DNA of 64,000 nt from Parazoarcus communis SWub3 = DSM 12120 (GCF_003226565.1 NZ_QKOE01000018.1:33425-97424); one strand, 5' to 3'. Shown: positions 8,213-19,437, counted from the stretch's first letter. Notes: a model not told the origin generated them from the sequence alone. Made by a program: numbers and translations.

Positions 8213-8935
8213 ATGCAGCAGGACTACCCGTACGCACTGATTCAGTTCTACGCCACGGCACCGTATGCATGTTCATACCTGCCCGAACGGATGGCGCGCT
8301 CGCAGGTGGCGACACCAGGGCACCTGATCGACCCTCAGGTGTACACCGATCTGGTACGCAGGGGATTTCGTCGTAGCGGCGTGTTTACCTACCGCCCCTA
8401 CTGCGACCACTGTTCGGCGTGCATCCCGGTTCGTATCGCGGTCAAGCGCTTCGCCCCGGATCGCAGCCAACGCCGTGCCTGGAAGCAACACGCCAGCCTC
8501 ACTGCTCACGAATGCCCGCTGGAGTTCTCCGAAGAGCATTATCGGCTTTATCAGCGCTACCAGACCTCGCGTCACGCCGGTGGCGGCATGGATCTGGACA
8601 ATCGCGAGCAGTACACTCACTTTCTGCTGCAAAGCCATGTCGACACCCGCATCATCGAGTTTCGGGACAATGACGCGTTGCGCATGGTCAGCGTCATCGA
8701 CCGTCTGACCGATGGTCTGTCGAGTGTGTACACTTTTTACGATCCCGATCTGCAGCGCAGTTCGCTAGGCACCTTTGGTGTGCTGTGGCAGCTCGAAGCC
8801 TGTCGTCGCCTCCAGTTGCCCTATCTCTATCTTGGCTACTGGATCGCCGAGAGCCGCAAGATGGCCTACAAGGCCCGTTTCAAACCCATCGAAGCCTATC
8901 GCAAGGGCGAGTGGATGGAACTGCAACCCGAATAG
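8213..8935 (+). CDS. bpt: Aspartate/glutamate leucyltransferase (Bpt)
   Basis: Transfers Leu to N-terminal Asp/Glu, the second bacterial N-degron ligase, homologous to eukaryotic Ate1. The protein has 240 residues. The Cys-containing N-terminal motif appears as [12 protein letters not shown], followed by [14 protein letters not shown] and CSACIPVRI, and the C-terminal ATE domain has YLGYWI and MAYKARFKP, all characteristic. It lies 23 bp after aat in the same direction and probably shares its transcript. Confidence 0.95.
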   Translation: MQQDYPYALIQFYATAPYACSYLPERMARSQVATPGHLIDPQVYTDLVRRGFRRSGVFTYRPYCDHCSACIPVRIAVKRFAPDRSQRRAWKQHASLTAHECPLEFSEEHYRLYQRYQTSRHAGGGMDLDNREQYTHFLLQSHVDTRIIEFRDNDALRMVSVIDRLTDGLSSVYTFYDPDLQRSSLGTFGVLWQLEACRRLQLPYLYLGYWIAESRKMAYKARFKPIEAYRKGEWMELQPE

Positions 8936-8991
8936 GCGACCCGTACCGAAATACTGCGGTCAGCCACATCGCCTCCAGGCTGCCGAGCGGC

Positions 8992-8997
8992 TACAAT
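8992..8997 (+). promoter_or_regulatory. Possible -10 element of pyrD
   Basis: TACAAT lies 8 bases before the pyrD ATG. No good -35 and no Shine-Dalgarno sequence are visible, so a leaderless pyrD transcript is possible. Confidence 0.35.
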
Positions 8998-9005
8998 CCG
9001 CCCCT

Positions 9006-10010
9006 ATGCTCTACGACATCGCCCGCCCGCTGCTGTTTTCGCTTGACGCGGAAACCGCCCACGAATTCACCCTCGCCTCCCTCCACCTCGCCGGCCGCGT
9101 GCTTCCGCCCGGCAAACCACTTGCATCCACGCCAATCGAGCTCATGGGACTGAGTTTTCCCAATCGCATTGGTCTGGCTGCCGGTCTGGACAAGAACGGT
9201 GAAGCGATCGACGGTCTCGCCCGCCTGGGCTTCGGTTTCATTGAGATCGGCACCATCACCCCCCGGCCTCAGCCGGGCAATCCACGCCCCCGGATGTTCC
9301 GGCTGCCCGAGGTTCGCGGCATCATCAACCGCATGGGTTTCAACAATCACGGCGTCGACGCGCTGATCGCCAATGTGCGGGCAGCCCGCTTCAAGGGCAT
9401 CCTCGGCATCAACATCGGCAAGAACTTCGACACCCCGATCGAAAATGCCGCAGACGATTACCTGATCTGCCTCGACAAGGTCTACCCGCTTGCGAGCTAC
9501 GTCACGGTCAATATTTCGTCGCCAAACACCAAGAATCTGCGTCAACTGCAAGGCGAGTCCGAACTTGATGACCTGCTTGGTCGCCTCAAGGCCGCCCAGT
9601 CCCGGCTGGCTGACCAGCACGGCCGCTATGTGCCGCTGACACTGAAGATCGCGCCCGACCTCGAGCCCGAACAGGTCATCAACATCGCCGATGCCCTGCG
9701 TCGCCATCGTATCGACGGCGTCATCGCTACCAACACCACCATTTCGCGCGACAAGGTCCAGGGGGTGCGCTACGGCGAGCAACAGGGCGGCTTGTCCGGC
9801 GCGCCGGTATTCGAGGCCTCGACCGAGGTGGTACGGCAACTCGCTTCCGCACTGGCGGGCGAATTGCCGATCATCGCCGCTGGAGGCGTCACCGACGGAC
9901 GGGGCGCCAAGGCCAAGCTCGACGCCGGCGCCAGCCTGGTACAGGTGTACAGTGGCCTGATCTACCGAGGCCCGGGCCTGGTGGGTGAGTGCGTTCGGGC
10001 AACGGGCTGA
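9006..10010 (+). CDS. pyrD: Dihydroorotate dehydrogenase (quinone), class 2
   Basis: Membrane-associated FMN enzyme of pyrimidine synthesis that oxidises dihydroorotate to orotate with quinone as acceptor. The protein has 334 residues. ATG 9006 is chosen because class 2 enzymes begin [11 protein letters not shown]; the open frame upstream overlaps bpt. Visible signatures are [16 protein letters not shown], the [19 protein letters not shown] block, the catalytic-Ser region [12 protein letters not shown], and phosphate-binding [17 protein letters not shown] and [13 protein letters not shown] near the C-terminus. Confidence 0.96.
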   Translation: MLYDIARPLLFSLDAETAHEFTLASLHLAGRVLPPGKPLASTPIELMGLSFPNRIGLAAGLDKNGEAIDGLARLGFGFIEIGTITPRPQPGNPRPRMFRLPEVRGIINRMGFNNHGVDALIANVRAARFKGILGINIGKNFDTPIENAADDYLICLDKVYPLASYVTVNISSPNTKNLRQLQGESELDDLLGRLKAAQSRLADQHGRYVPLTLKIAPDLEPEQVINIADALRRHRIDGVIATNTTISRDKVQGVRYGEQQGGLSGAPVFEASTEVVRQLASALAGELPIIAAGGVTDGRGAKAKLDAGASLVQVYSGLIYRGPGLVGECVRATG

Positions 10011-10074
10011 GCGCTACCGCCAAAAGGCATAAAGCTATAACCGCCGCAGGGTTGAGAAGCCCCGTGGCTAAGCG

Positions 10075-10092
10075 GATAATCCGTCGGTTATC
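10075..10092. repeat. Small inverted repeat upstream of rnfA
   Basis: gataatccg-t-cggttatc forms a short stem (GATAA.CCG / CGG.TTATC, one unpaired T) 16 bp before rnfA. It could be an operator or leader hairpin; no further support. Confidence 0.25.
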
Positions 10093-10107
10093 TCCGGTCA
10101 TCGGATC

Positions 10108-10692
10108 ATGAGCAGCTATTTATTCGTCGTCATCGGCGCCGTCCTTGTCAATAACGTGGTGTTCGTCCGTATTCTTGGCCTGTGCCCCTTCATGGGCGTC
10201 TCCAAGAAACTCGAGACGGCCATCGGCATGGGCGCAGCCACCACCTTCGTGCTGACCCTGGGTGCGGGCACCAGCTATCTCATTGATCATTACCTGCTCG
10301 TTCCCAATGATCTGGCGTATCTGCGTACGCTGTCCTTCATTGTCGTGATTGCGGCAATCGTCCAGCTCACCGAACTGGTGATCCAGAAGACCAGCCCCTT
10401 GCTGCATCAGGTGCTGGGCATCTACCTGCCGCTGATCACCACCAACTGCGCGGTGCTGGGCGTGCCGCTACTCAACGTCGGGCTGCAGCACAACCTGCTC
10501 GAGTCCCTGCTGTTCGGTTTCGGGTCGTCCGTCGGCTTTACCCTGGCGCTGGTGTTGTTTGCCGGTATTCGCGAGCGCCTTGATGGCGCCGACGTACCCC
10601 TGCCATTCAAGGGAACGGCTATCGCGATGATCACCGCCGGGTTCATGAGCCTGGCCTTCATGGGTTTCGCCGGGCTGGATCGCTTCCATTGA
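10108..10692 (+). CDS. rnfA: Electron transport complex subunit RnfA
   Basis: Integral membrane subunit of the Rnf/Rsx complex, which couples NADH:ferredoxin electron transfer to ion movement. It has 194 residues and about six helices. The family start ([29 protein letters not shown]) includes the cysteine that with its RnfE partner holds a membrane [2Fe-2S] centre; [12 protein letters not shown] supplies the second. First gene of rnfABCDGE, 98 bp after pyrD. Confidence 0.96.
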   Translation: MSSYLFVVIGAVLVNNVVFVRILGLCPFMGVSKKLETAIGMGAATTFVLTLGAGTSYLIDHYLLVPNDLAYLRTLSFIVVIAAIVQLTELVIQKTSPLLHQVLGIYLPLITTNCAVLGVPLLNVGLQHNLLESLLFGFGSSVGFTLALVLFAGIRERLDGADVPLPFKGTAIAMITAGFMSLAFMGFAGLDRFH

Positions 10693-10754
10693 TGCGAATG
10701 ATACAGAACGCGGCCCACTTCCTTTTCTTCCGCCCCTTGTCCGATCAAGCCTAA

Positions 10755-11306
10755 ATGCTTACAGCCCTGATCATCATGGCCGGGATCGCCCTGGTCCTTG
10801 GCGCGGCACTCGGCTATGCCGCGATCCGTTTCAAGGTCGAGGGCGACCCCCTGGTCGAAAAAATCGATGCCATCCTGCCGCAAACACAGTGCGGGCAGTG
10901 CAGCTATCCAGGTTGCAAACCGTACGCTGAAGCCATTGCCAAGGGCGAGGCGGATATCAATCAATGCCCACCAGGCGGGGATGAGGGCGTACGTAAACTC
11001 GCCGACCTGCTGGGGCGGGAATACAAGCCGCTATCCGAAGAACATGGTGTCGAAAAGCCCAAGTCCGTTGCCCTGATCGATGAGCAGACCTGCATCGGCT
11101 GCACCCTGTGTATTCAGGCTTGCCCGGTGGATGCCATCGTCGGCGCTGCCAAGCAGATGCATACGGTGGTCGAACCCCTGTGCACCGGTTGCGAGCTTTG
11201 CCTCGCCCCCTGCCCGGTCGATTGCATCACCATGGTACCGGTGCCGGAGACAGTACAGACCTGGAAATGGAAATACCCGGTGATTGAAATCAGGAACGTC
11301 GCATGA
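10755..11306 (+). CDS. rnfB: Electron transport complex iron-sulfur subunit RnfB
   Basis: Ferredoxin-like subunit of 183 residues with one N-terminal transmembrane anchor ([20 protein letters not shown]). An Fe-S domain has CGQCSYPGC and a downstream CPPGG cysteine, followed by two [4Fe-4S] motifs, [15 protein letters not shown] and [15 protein letters not shown]. It passes electrons between soluble ferredoxin-type partners and the membrane subunits. Its stop overlaps rnfC (ATGA). Confidence 0.96.
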   Translation: MLTALIIMAGIALVLGAALGYAAIRFKVEGDPLVEKIDAILPQTQCGQCSYPGCKPYAEAIAKGEADINQCPPGGDEGVRKLADLLGREYKPLSEEHGVEKPKSVALIDEQTCIGCTLCIQACPVDAIVGAAKQMHTVVEPLCTGCELCLAPCPVDCITMVPVPETVQTWKWKYPVIEIRNVA

Positions 11307-13000
11307 TCTCGCGCCTGTTCAGCTTTCGGGGCGGCATCAAGCCCGACGCACACAAGAACGAATCCGCCGAGCAATCCATTCAGCGGGCGCCGCTGCCGGC
11401 TGCATTGGTTGTCCCGCTGCGCCAGAGTACCCGAGCCACAGCTCGCTGCGTGGTCAGTGTCGGTGACAAGGTCCTGAAGGGGCAGCGCATCGGTGAACCC
11501 GAGGGAGGGCTCTCCACTGCCGTCCACGCACCGACTTCAGGCACAGTAACCGAAGTGGGCCTGTTTCCTCTCGCCCATCCCTCAGGCCTCGATACGCGCT
11601 GTGTGGTGATCGAACCCGATGGCGAAGACCGATGGATCGAACTCAAGCCCTTTGACTACCATTCAGCCAGCCGTCAGCAAGCCCTGAACCAGTTGCGCGA
11701 TTGCGGCATCGTCGGCTTGGGCGGGGCAACCTTTCCCAGCCACATCAAGCTTGGCAAGGGCAGCGGTATCGACACCCTGATTCTCAATGGTGCCGAATGC
11801 GAACCCTGGATCACCTGCGACGACCGACTGATGCGCGAGCGCGCCGCGGACATTCTTTCGGGTGCCACCATCCTGCGCGAACTCATCGGCGCCCGTGAGC
11901 TGATCATTGGAGTCGAGGACAACAAGCCACAGGCCATTGCTGCCATGCGCGAGGCGGCAGCAAGTCGTGAGGCGGGCATCCGCGTCGTGCCGGTCCCCTC
12001 GCTCTACCCCGCAGGCGGCGAGAAACAACTGATCCGCGTACTGACCGGCGTCGAGATCCCCTACGGCAAGCTTGCCGGCGAATTCGGCATTCAGTGCTTC
12101 AACGTGGGTACCGCGCATGCCGTGTACCGCGCCCTGGCGCATGGTGAGCCGCTGGTTTCCCGCGTCGTCACGCTGACGGGCAATGTTGAGCGGCCGGGAA
12201 ACTACGAGGTGCTGATCGGTACCCCGATCACCCACCTGCTCTCCCTGTGCCGGCCACGGCCAGATACCGACCGTACCCTGATGGGGGGGCCGATGATGGG
12301 TTTTGCCTTGCCGCGGCTCGATGTACCGGTGGTCAAGGGCACCAACTGCATCATCTCGGCTTCGCCCGCCCTGTTTCCACCTCCGCCACCCGAGCAGCCC
12401 TGCATACGCTGCGGAGAATGCGCGCGTGCCTGCCCGGCGGAACTGCAGCCTTTCGAGCTCTACTGGTTCAGCCGTGCAAAGAACTTCGGCAAGGCACAGG
12501 AATACAAGCTGTTCGACTGCATCGAGTGCGGTTGCTGTGCATACGTCTGCCCTGCCCATATTCCACTGGTGGACTACTACCGCTTCGCCAAGAGCGAGAT
12601 CTGGGCGCGCGAGCGTGAAAAGGCTGCAGCCGATCAGGCGCGTGACCGTTTCGAGTTCCGCAACTTCCGCCAGGAACGCGAGAAAGAAGAAAAAGCCGCA
12701 AAACTGGCGGCCAAGGCAGCCGAAACTCGCGCCAAGCTGGCAGACACGTCGGCCACACCGGCCGATGCCGCGACCCCGCCAGCAGGGGAAACCGCCGAGG
12801 ACCCAAAGAAGGCGCTGATCGCCGCTGCCCTCGCACGCGCCAAGGCTCAGAAGGCGGCTGCGCAGCCCAAGAATACCGAAGCGCTCAGTCCGGAAACGGA
12901 AGCCGAGATCGCCGAGATCGAAGCACGCCGGAAACGTGCGCAGGAAAGCGCCAACACCTCTGCCTCGCCCAGCGAGCGCACGCCCGAAACCGGGGCCTGA
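11303..13000 (+). CDS. rnfC: Electron transport complex subunit RnfC
   Basis: Peripheral NADH-binding subunit of 565 residues. The core has the [13 protein letters not shown] flavin/NADH region and two [4Fe-4S] motifs, [17 protein letters not shown] and [16 protein letters not shown], at roughly residues 370-420. After about residue 440 the chain becomes a charged Ala/Lys/Glu-rich tail, probably helical, as in RsxC proteins but shorter than in enterobacteria. Overlaps rnfB by 4 bp; rnfD starts 4 bp after it. Confidence 0.96.
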   Translation: MISRLFSFRGGIKPDAHKNESAEQSIQRAPLPAALVVPLRQSTRATARCVVSVGDKVLKGQRIGEPEGGLSTAVHAPTSGTVTEVGLFPLAHPSGLDTRCVVIEPDGEDRWIELKPFDYHSASRQQALNQLRDCGIVGLGGATFPSHIKLGKGSGIDTLILNGAECEPWITCDDRLMRERAADILSGATILRELIGARELIIGVEDNKPQAIAAMREAAASREAGIRVVPVPSLYPAGGEKQLIRVLTGVEIPYGKLAGEFGIQCFNVGTAHAVYRALAHGEPLVSRVVTLTGNVERPGNYEVLIGTPITHLLSLCRPRPDTDRTLMGGPMMGFALPRLDVPVVKGTNCIISASPALFPPPPPEQPCIRCGECARACPAELQPFELYWFSRAKNFGKAQEYKLFDCIECGCCAYVCPAHIPLVDYYRFAKSEIWAREREKAAADQARDRFEFRNFRQEREKEEKAAKLAAKAAETRAKLADTSATPADAATPPAGETAEDPKKALIAAALARAKAQKAAAQPKNTEALSPETEAEIAEIEARRKRAQESANTSASPSERTPETGA

Positions 13001-13004
13001 TCCG

Positions 13005-14006
13005 ATGATCCATTCACCCTACATCCGTAAGCCGGCAAGCATACAGCGCGTCATGTTCACCGTGCTGCTTGCGTTGACACCCGGTATTGCAGCTTACGTC
13101 TGGCAGATCGGTGCCGGCATCCTGGTCAATCTGCTGATCGCCACGGTAACCGCGCTTGTCGCCGAAGCCCTGATCCTGCGTCTGCGCAAGCGTCCCGTCG
13201 CAATCGCCATCGGCGACTTGTCCGCGGTGGTCACTGCCTGGCTTGTCGCGCTCGCGTTTCCGCCGGTGGTGCCTTGGTGGTTGACCGTGATCGCGGTTTC
13301 GATCGCCATCATTGCAGTCAAGCATCTTTACGGCGGGCTGGGCCAGAACCCGTTCAACCCTGCGATGGCGGCCTACTGCACGATGATCGTGGCCTACCCC
13401 TCGCTGATGTCGCAGTGGCCCGCGGCCGGCGGTATCGATTTTTCCACTCAGCTGAACCTGATCCTCGGCGGGGTGCGTGAACTCGATGCCATTACCGGTG
13501 CCACCGCACTCGATACGCTACGTACGGGTTTGCGCGCCGACGGAACCGTTGGCAGTGTGATGCAGGCTGGCGTCTTTGGCCTTGCGGGCGGACGCGGTTG
13601 GGAGTGGATTGCTGGCGGCTATCTGCTGGGAGGTCTGTTCCTGTTGGCAACCCGGACCATTACCTGGCATCTGCCGGTCGGTTTTCTTGCGGGCCTGGCC
13701 AGCACCGCCGCCTTGTTCTGGATCTTCCACCCCGATCAATTCGCCTCCCCCTTGTTCCATCTGGCTTCCGGCGGCGCGATGCTGGCCGCCTTCTTCATCG
13801 TCACCGACCCAGTCTCCGGCGCGACCACGCCACGTGGCAAGCTGATTTTTGCCGCCGGCGTCGGGCTGATTGCTTACCTGATCCGCGCGTTCGGGGCCTA
13901 CCCCGAGGGGATTGCGTTCGCGGTGCTGCTGATGAACATCTGCGTGCCGCTGATCGACATGAAGACCCAGCCGTCGGTATTCGGCCATCGAGGGAACGGC
14001 AAATGA
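13005..14006 (+). CDS. rnfD: Electron transport complex subunit RnfD
   Basis: Membrane subunit with covalently bound FMN, 333 residues. ATG 13005 gives the normal start MIHSPYIRKPASIQRVMF, whereas an upstream in-frame start lies inside rnfC. About nine or ten helices are visible. The NPFNPAMAAYC and ITGATALDTLR segments match the family; the Thr of GATA is the expected flavin attachment site. The stop overlaps rnfG (ATGA). Confidence 0.95.
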   Translation: MIHSPYIRKPASIQRVMFTVLLALTPGIAAYVWQIGAGILVNLLIATVTALVAEALILRLRKRPVAIAIGDLSAVVTAWLVALAFPPVVPWWLTVIAVSIAIIAVKHLYGGLGQNPFNPAMAAYCTMIVAYPSLMSQWPAAGGIDFSTQLNLILGGVRELDAITGATALDTLRTGLRADGTVGSVMQAGVFGLAGGRGWEWIAGGYLLGGLFLLATRTITWHLPVGFLAGLASTAALFWIFHPDQFASPLFHLASGGAMLAAFFIVTDPVSGATTPRGKLIFAAGVGLIAYLIRAFGAYPEGIAFAVLLMNICVPLIDMKTQPSVFGHRGNGK

Positions 14007-14668
14007 GCAGCGCACGTTACACCGCGACCCGAACCTCGCTGCGTACCGCAGCCATCATGGTGGGCTTTACCGCCATATTCACCGCGATCATGGCATTTAC
14101 CTTCGATACCACGCGCCCTGCGATCGAGGCCGCCCGTATCGAGGAGCAGATGCGACTGATCGACGAAGTCCTGCCACGTGACCGCTACGACAATCTGTTG
14201 CTGGAGGACTTCGTCGATGTTGGTCCTCATCCGGCACTGGCTGGCAACCGTGTCAGCCGGATCTGGCGCGCACGCAAGGCTGGCCAGCCCGTCGCACTGA
14301 TTGCTGAATCCAGCGCACCCGATGGCTACGCCGGTCGAATCGAACTGATCGTCGCCATTCAAGCCGACGGAACCGTGTCCGGCGTCCGCGTCACCGCGCA
14401 CAAGGAAACGCCGGGGCTGGGTGACTACATTGACCCACGCAAGGACCGCAACAAGACGCGGCCATGGATTTCCCAGTTCGTCGCGGTCGACTGGAATGCC
14501 ATCGAGGCGTCAAAGTGGACCGTGCGCAAGGACGGCGGCGTATTCGATTATCACACCGGCGCCACCATCAGCGCACGCGCAGTCACGCGCGCAGTCGGGC
14601 GTACCGTGGGCCATGTCGTCGAACAGCGCGATGCCCTGTTTGCAGCACCGTCCGCCAGCCGGCTTTGA
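14003..14668 (+). CDS. rnfG: Electron transport complex subunit RnfG
   Basis: Membrane-anchored flavoprotein facing the periplasm, 221 residues. One N-terminal helix (TAAIMVGFTAIFTAIMAFTF) is followed by an FMN-binding domain with ETPGLGDYID and the attachment motif DYHTGATISARAV, where Thr carries FMN. The start overlaps the rnfD stop, and an upstream in-frame extension would run through rnfD. rnfE follows after 11 bp. Confidence 0.95.
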   Translation: MSSARYTATRTSLRTAAIMVGFTAIFTAIMAFTFDTTRPAIEAARIEEQMRLIDEVLPRDRYDNLLLEDFVDVGPHPALAGNRVSRIWRARKAGQPVALIAESSAPDGYAGRIELIVAIQADGTVSGVRVTAHKETPGLGDYIDPRKDRNKTRPWISQFVAVDWNAIEASKWTVRKDGGVFDYHTGATISARAVTRAVGRTVGHVVEQRDALFAAPSASRL

Positions 14669-14679
14669 GGATCAGGATC

Positions 14680-15393
14680 ATGAACAGCCAGATGTTTCGC
14701 GACAGCGCATATAACGGTCTGTGGAAGCAGAACCCGGGGCTCGCGCAGTTGCTTGGCCTGTGCCCCATCCTCGCGGTCAGTACCAACATCGTCAACTCGG
14801 TCAGTCTTGGTCTGGCCACCATCCTCGTCATGGCTGTTGCCAACCTGGCTGTCGCCTCGTTGAGGAACTTCATTCCCTATGAGATCCGCATCCCGGTCTT
14901 CATCCTGATCATTGCTGCCCTGGTTACCGTGGTAGACCTGGGCTTCAACGCCTATTTCCATAGCCTCTATCTGGTACTGGGCATCTTCATTCCACTCATC
15001 GTCACCAACTGCATCGTACTTGCGCGGGTAGAAGCCTATGCCGCCAAGAATGACGCCCTGTCATCGACGGTAGACGGCATCCTGATGGGCCTGGGGCTGG
15101 TGTGGGTACTGGCGCTGCTGGGTGGCATACGCGAGTTGCTCGGCAGCGGTACCCTGCTGTCCGGTATCGAGATGGTGATTCCGGGTCTTGAAGGTTTTTC
15201 AGTATTTGGCGATGACTATCCCGGTTTCCTGATCGCCGTGCTGCCGCCGGGCGCCTTCTTCGCACTGGGTTGCCTGATTGCCGGCTACAACGCAATCAAT
15301 ACCCATCGCGCGGCCCGGGCGCGGCTCAAACCCGCCCGACCGGGCCCGGCGCAGGGACAGCCTGCTGCCGAAGTGACTCAGGCAGCGGGTTGA
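14680..15393 (+). CDS. rnfE: Electron transport complex subunit RnfE
   Basis: Integral membrane partner of RnfA, 237 residues. The family region NGLWKQNPGLAQLLGLCPIL and TNCIVLARVEA supply the cysteines of the membrane Fe-S site; about six helices follow. ATG 14680 is preceded by GAGGATCAGG, a plausible ribosome site. The C-terminal ~30 residues are Ala/Pro/Arg-rich and probably disordered. Last rnf gene; nth follows at once. Confidence 0.95.
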   Translation: MNSQMFRDSAYNGLWKQNPGLAQLLGLCPILAVSTNIVNSVSLGLATILVMAVANLAVASLRNFIPYEIRIPVFILIIAALVTVVDLGFNAYFHSLYLVLGIFIPLIVTNCIVLARVEAYAAKNDALSSTVDGILMGLGLVWVLALLGGIRELLGSGTLLSGIEMVIPGLEGFSVFGDDYPGFLIAVLPPGAFFALGCLIAGYNAINTHRAARARLKPARPGPAQGQPAAEVTQAAG

Positions 15394-15404
15394 CCGTGGC
15401 ACGA

Positions 15405-16037
15405 ATGAAACGGGAGGCGATCCGGGCATTTTTCGAGCGCTTGTCTGCCGCCAATCCGCATCCCCAGACTGAGCTCGAGTACGCCTCGCCCTACCAATTG
15501 CTGGTCGCGGTGGTACTGTCCGCGCAGGCGACCGACAAAAGTGTCAACATCGCCACCCGGCGCCTGTTTGCTGCGGCACCAACGCCAGAAGCGATGATCT
15601 CGCTGACCGAGGACGAAGTCGCCGAGCACATCAAGACCATCGGCCTGTTCCGCAACAAGGCCAAAAATACCCTGGCGCTGTCGCGTTTGCTGCTGGAGCG
15701 CCACGGCGGAGAGGTGCCCTGCGATCGAGAGGCGCTCGAAGCTTTGCCTGGCGTCGGTCGCAAGACGGCCAATGTGGTCCTGAACACGGTCTTCCGTCTG
15801 CCGGTGATGGCGGTGGATACGCATATATTCCGTGTATCCAATCGCACCGGGCTCGCCCCCGGCAAGGACGTGGTCGAGGTCGAGAACGCCCTGATGCGAC
15901 GGGTCCCCAAGGACTTCCTGCTGGATGCCCACCACTGGCTGATCCTGCATGGTCGCTATGTCTGTACGGCACGCAAACCCCTGTGCGCAGCATGCCAGGT
16001 CAGCGATCTGTGCACCTTCCGCGACAAGACCGCCTGA
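15405..16037 (+). CDS. nth: Endonuclease III (DNA glycosylase/AP lyase)
   Basis: Base-excision repair enzyme that removes oxidised pyrimidines and cleaves at the abasic site. The protein has 210 residues, matching E. coli Nth. The helix-hairpin-helix with catalytic Lys reads LPGVGRKTANVV, the catalytic Asp is in VDTHIFR, and the [4Fe-4S] motif C-x6-C-x2-C-x5-C ends the protein. ATG 15405 is chosen; a GTG three codons upstream is an alternative. rnf-nth linkage matches rsxABCDGE-nth of E. coli. Confidence 0.95.
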   Translation: MKREAIRAFFERLSAANPHPQTELEYASPYQLLVAVVLSAQATDKSVNIATRRLFAAAPTPEAMISLTEDEVAEHIKTIGLFRNKAKNTLALSRLLLERHGGEVPCDREALEALPGVGRKTANVVLNTVFRLPVMAVDTHIFRVSNRTGLAPGKDVVEVENALMRRVPKDFLLDAHHWLILHGRYVCTARKPLCAACQVSDLCTFRDKTA

Positions 16038-16072
16038 ACGGGTCGATCCCGCCACAACTGACGGAGCCTTAG

Positions 16073-16504
16073 ATGTTCAATCCTTCCCGTGATCAGGTTC
16101 GCACCTTCTTCATCGAATCCTGGCGCAAGCATCGCGAGCGTGAGGTACTGACCCAGCTTGAAGCACTGGCCTGTCAGCTGATCGAGCATCACCCCGAGTA
16201 CCATTCCATCATCGAAGACCCCGATTCGGTGGATCGCGACTTCGCGCCGGAGGATGGTCAGGTCAACCCCTTCCTGCATCTGTCCCTGCACCTCGCCATC
16301 GAGGAGCAATTGTCCATCGATCAGCCCCCTGGCTTGCGGGCGGCCTTCGATACGCTCTGCCAACGCCATGGCGATCGTCACGCGGCCCTGCACGATGTGC
16401 TCGAATGTCTCGGTGAAACCATTTTCAATGCCCAGCGCGCTGGCAGTCCTCCGGACGGCGCAGCCTACCTGAGCAGTGTTTGCCGTCGCGCCAGCCTGCC
16501 TTGA
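16073..16504 (+). CDS. DUF1841 family protein
   Basis: Conserved soluble protein of 143 residues. The start MFNPSRDQVRTFFIESW and the central NPFLHLSLHLAIEEQLSIDQP are diagnostic of DUF1841, a family common in betaproteobacteria. Two conserved histidines (HLSLH) stand out, but no function is known. It lies 35 bp after nth with an ACGGAG ribosome site and probably belongs to the rnf-nth transcript. Confidence 0.88.
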   Translation: MFNPSRDQVRTFFIESWRKHREREVLTQLEALACQLIEHHPEYHSIIEDPDSVDRDFAPEDGQVNPFLHLSLHLAIEEQLSIDQPPGLRAAFDTLCQRHGDRHAALHDVLECLGETIFNAQRAGSPPDGAAYLSSVCRRASLP

Positions 16505-16619
16505 GCCAGTCTCGGCGATGTCAGCCGTGACGTCGCCCCTCAAACCATGCTGGCTTCGCCTGTCGACAGCGGCTATGCTCGCCCTGTAGCGCCTGTTCCG
16601 GCCCCTTTCGGAGGTGTTC

Positions 16620-17762
16620 ATGAATCGACTGCATGGCTTGCTGACCCGTACCTTGCTGAGCTTCGGCATACTCCTGTCGCCCCTTGCCGCAGCACAGACC
16701 GGGATCGGCGACAACCGCATCCTGATCGGCCAGTCTGCTGCGCTCAGCGGTCCAGCGGCCGAACTTGGCCGGGAGATGCAACTAGGAGCGAAGGTCTATC
16801 TTGATGCGCTCAATGCACAGGGTGGGGTCAATGAACGCAAGATCGAACTCATCTCGCTTGATGACGGTTACGAGCCAGAACGAGCCGCCGAGAACACCCG
16901 CAAACTGATCAACGAACACAAGGTATTCGCCCTGTTCGGCTACGTCGGCACCCCGACCAGCCTGGCTGCCCTGCCGATCTTCACCGAAAACCAGGTTCCC
17001 TTCATTGGTGCCTTTACCGGTGCAGAAGCCTTGCGGACCCCCTTCAACCGGCATATTTTCAACGTCCGTGCGAGCTATTTCGATGAAACAGAGCGCATCG
17101 TCGAACAGTTGGTCACGACCGGCGTACGCAACATCGCGGTGTTCTATCAGAACGACACCTACGGCAAGGCGGGTCTGGAGGGGGTTGAACGCGCATTGAA
17201 GAAGCGCAACCTTGAACTGGGGGTCACTGCCACCGTCGAACGCAACTCCACCGACGTCAAGGCAGCTGTCCAGACCCTGCTCAAGGCGTCTCCGGATGCC
17301 GTGATCCAGATCAGTGCCTATGCATCATGCGCTGCACTGATCCGTGAGATGCGCAAGAGCGGCAGTTTCGCTTCGTTTTACAACGTGTCGTTTGTTGGCA
17401 GCCGGGCGTTGGCAAACGAACTGGGGCCGGATGCGGCCGGCGTAGTGATCTCCCAGGTCGTGCCCTTGCCCTGGGGCGGCATCGAACCTGTCGTACGTGA
17501 TTACCAGAAGGCCATGCAGAGAGCCGGGCACACCGACTATTCCTTCACCAGTCTGGAAGGCTACATCGCCGCTCGGGTCATGGTCGAAGGCCTGCGTCGC
17601 GCCGGACGCAACCTGACCCGCGACGGATTGATCAGCGCACTGGAGTCGATGAACAATCACGACGCGGGAGGCTTTGCGATCAGCTTCTCGCCGCGCAACC
17701 ACAATGGCTCGAGCTATGTCGACCTGACCATCCTGTCTCGCAACGGTCGTTTCGTCCGCTGA
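16620..17762 (+). CDS. Branched-chain amino-acid-type ABC substrate-binding protein
   Basis: Periplasmic solute-binding protein of the LivJ/Peripla_BP_6 family, 380 residues. ATG 16620 is preferred because a GGAGG ribosome site ends 5 bases before it; a GTG two codons upstream sits inside that site. The signal peptide runs to about AAAQ. The mature chain shows IGQSAALSGPAAELG and the YVGTPTSLAALPIF region typical of this family. No permease or ATPase genes are adjacent, so it is an orphan receptor and the ligand cannot be told. Confidence 0.85.
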   Translation: MNRLHGLLTRTLLSFGILLSPLAAAQTGIGDNRILIGQSAALSGPAAELGREMQLGAKVYLDALNAQGGVNERKIELISLDDGYEPERAAENTRKLINEHKVFALFGYVGTPTSLAALPIFTENQVPFIGAFTGAEALRTPFNRHIFNVRASYFDETERIVEQLVTTGVRNIAVFYQNDTYGKAGLEGVERALKKRNLELGVTATVERNSTDVKAAVQTLLKASPDAVIQISAYASCAALIREMRKSGSFASFYNVSFVGSRALANELGPDAAGVVISQVVPLPWGGIEPVVRDYQKAMQRAGHTDYSFTSLEGYIAARVMVEGLRRAGRNLTRDGLISALESMNNHDAGGFAISFSPRNHNGSSYVDLTILSRNGRFVR

Positions 17763-17790
17763 ACGGCGTGGCGAGACGCGGCTTGGCCAG

Positions 17791-18120
17791 TCAGCGCTTG
17801 AACACCAGGCCTGGCTGGCTGGCGTACCAGGCAGCCAGATCTGCAAGATCCTGCCGGCTCAGACTCTCAACCTGCGACGCCATGATGGGATTCTTGCGTT
17901 CGCCGTGCTTGTAGGCAAGCAGGGCCTGGAGCAGATAGTCCTCATACTGCCCTCCGATGCGTGGAAATTCCGGCGTCGGGCTGTTGCCATCGACGCCATG
18001 ACAGGCTGCGCAGACTGTCGATTTCGCCTGCCCTCGCACCGGATCGCCGGCCAGTGCGGAAGGGGACAGGACAAGCGCTGCGGCAAGCACGCCCAAGCGT
18101 CGCATCATCTGCACCTTCAT
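17791..18120 (-). CDS. Small periplasmic cytochrome c (class I)
   Basis: Single-haem cytochrome of 109 residues with a signal peptide ending near ALAGDP. Haem site is CAACHG; the distal Met is probably in NPIMASQV. It resembles one half of cytochrome c4 or a c553-type carrier. Its start overlaps the stop of the upstream cytochrome gene (ATGA), so the two are co-translated and likely paralogous partners in a respiratory chain. Confidence 0.9.
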   Translation of the reverse strand: MKVQMMRRLGVLAAALVLSPSALAGDPVRGQAKSTVCAACHGVDGNSPTPEFPRIGGQYEDYLLQALLAYKHGERKNPIMASQVESLSRQDLADLAAWYASQPGLVFKR

Positions 18121-18437
18121 TTGACACCTCCGTAGTAGGCAGCGAGATCGGCCATGTCCTGATCAGACAAGCTACCGGCAATACCCTGCATGCTGGGGTG
18201 GCTGCGCTCACCGCTCTTGTAGGCCTGGAGCGCACGGACAATATATTCGGGATGTTGCCCGCCGAGTTTCGGAACCGCATACACCTCGGGATACCCCGTC
18301 CGGTAGCCTGGGATGCCATGGCAGCCGATACAGGCGGAAAGCTTGCCTTTGGCGGCGACCGGGTCGCCCCCGACCGCGGAAGCAAGGGTAAAGGTGCCAG
18401 CCAATGCAATCGCCACAAGCAGATGTCGTCTCTGCAT
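18117..18437 (-). CDS. Small periplasmic cytochrome c (class I), first of tandem pair
   Basis: Single-haem protein of 106 residues: signal peptide MQRRHLLVAIALAGTFTLAS, haem motif CIGCHG, candidate distal Met in HPSMQGI. It shares layout with the following cytochrome (GGQ..YI/LL..ALQAYKSGERS.P.M), indicating tandem duplication. Together they resemble the two domains of a split cytochrome c4. Electron partner cannot be read from the context. Confidence 0.9.
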   Translation of the reverse strand: MQRRHLLVAIALAGTFTLASAVGGDPVAAKGKLSACIGCHGIPGYRTGYPEVYAVPKLGGQHPEYIVRALQAYKSGERSHPSMQGIAGSLSDQDMADLAAYYGGVK

Positions 18438-18548
18438 GATGTCTCCTCTCTGCGGGTTTGAGTCCGAAACTCGCCACAGACACGAGGTCCGGCCATACGA
18501 GGGCGTATTGATTTGCTGATCGCGCCCATCTCCAACGAACCCTAGCCC

Positions 18549-18554
18549 TATAAT
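18549..18554 (+). promoter_or_regulatory. -10 element of the moxR operon
   Basis: A perfect TATAAT lies 29 bp before the moxR-like start, followed by a good ribosome site (CAGAGGA). No convincing -35 is visible 16-18 bp upstream, suggesting an activator or a weak -35. Confidence 0.45.
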
Positions 18555-18582
18555 CGCAATAAATTAATCAGAGGATTCCCCG

Positions 18583-19437
<855 letters not shown>
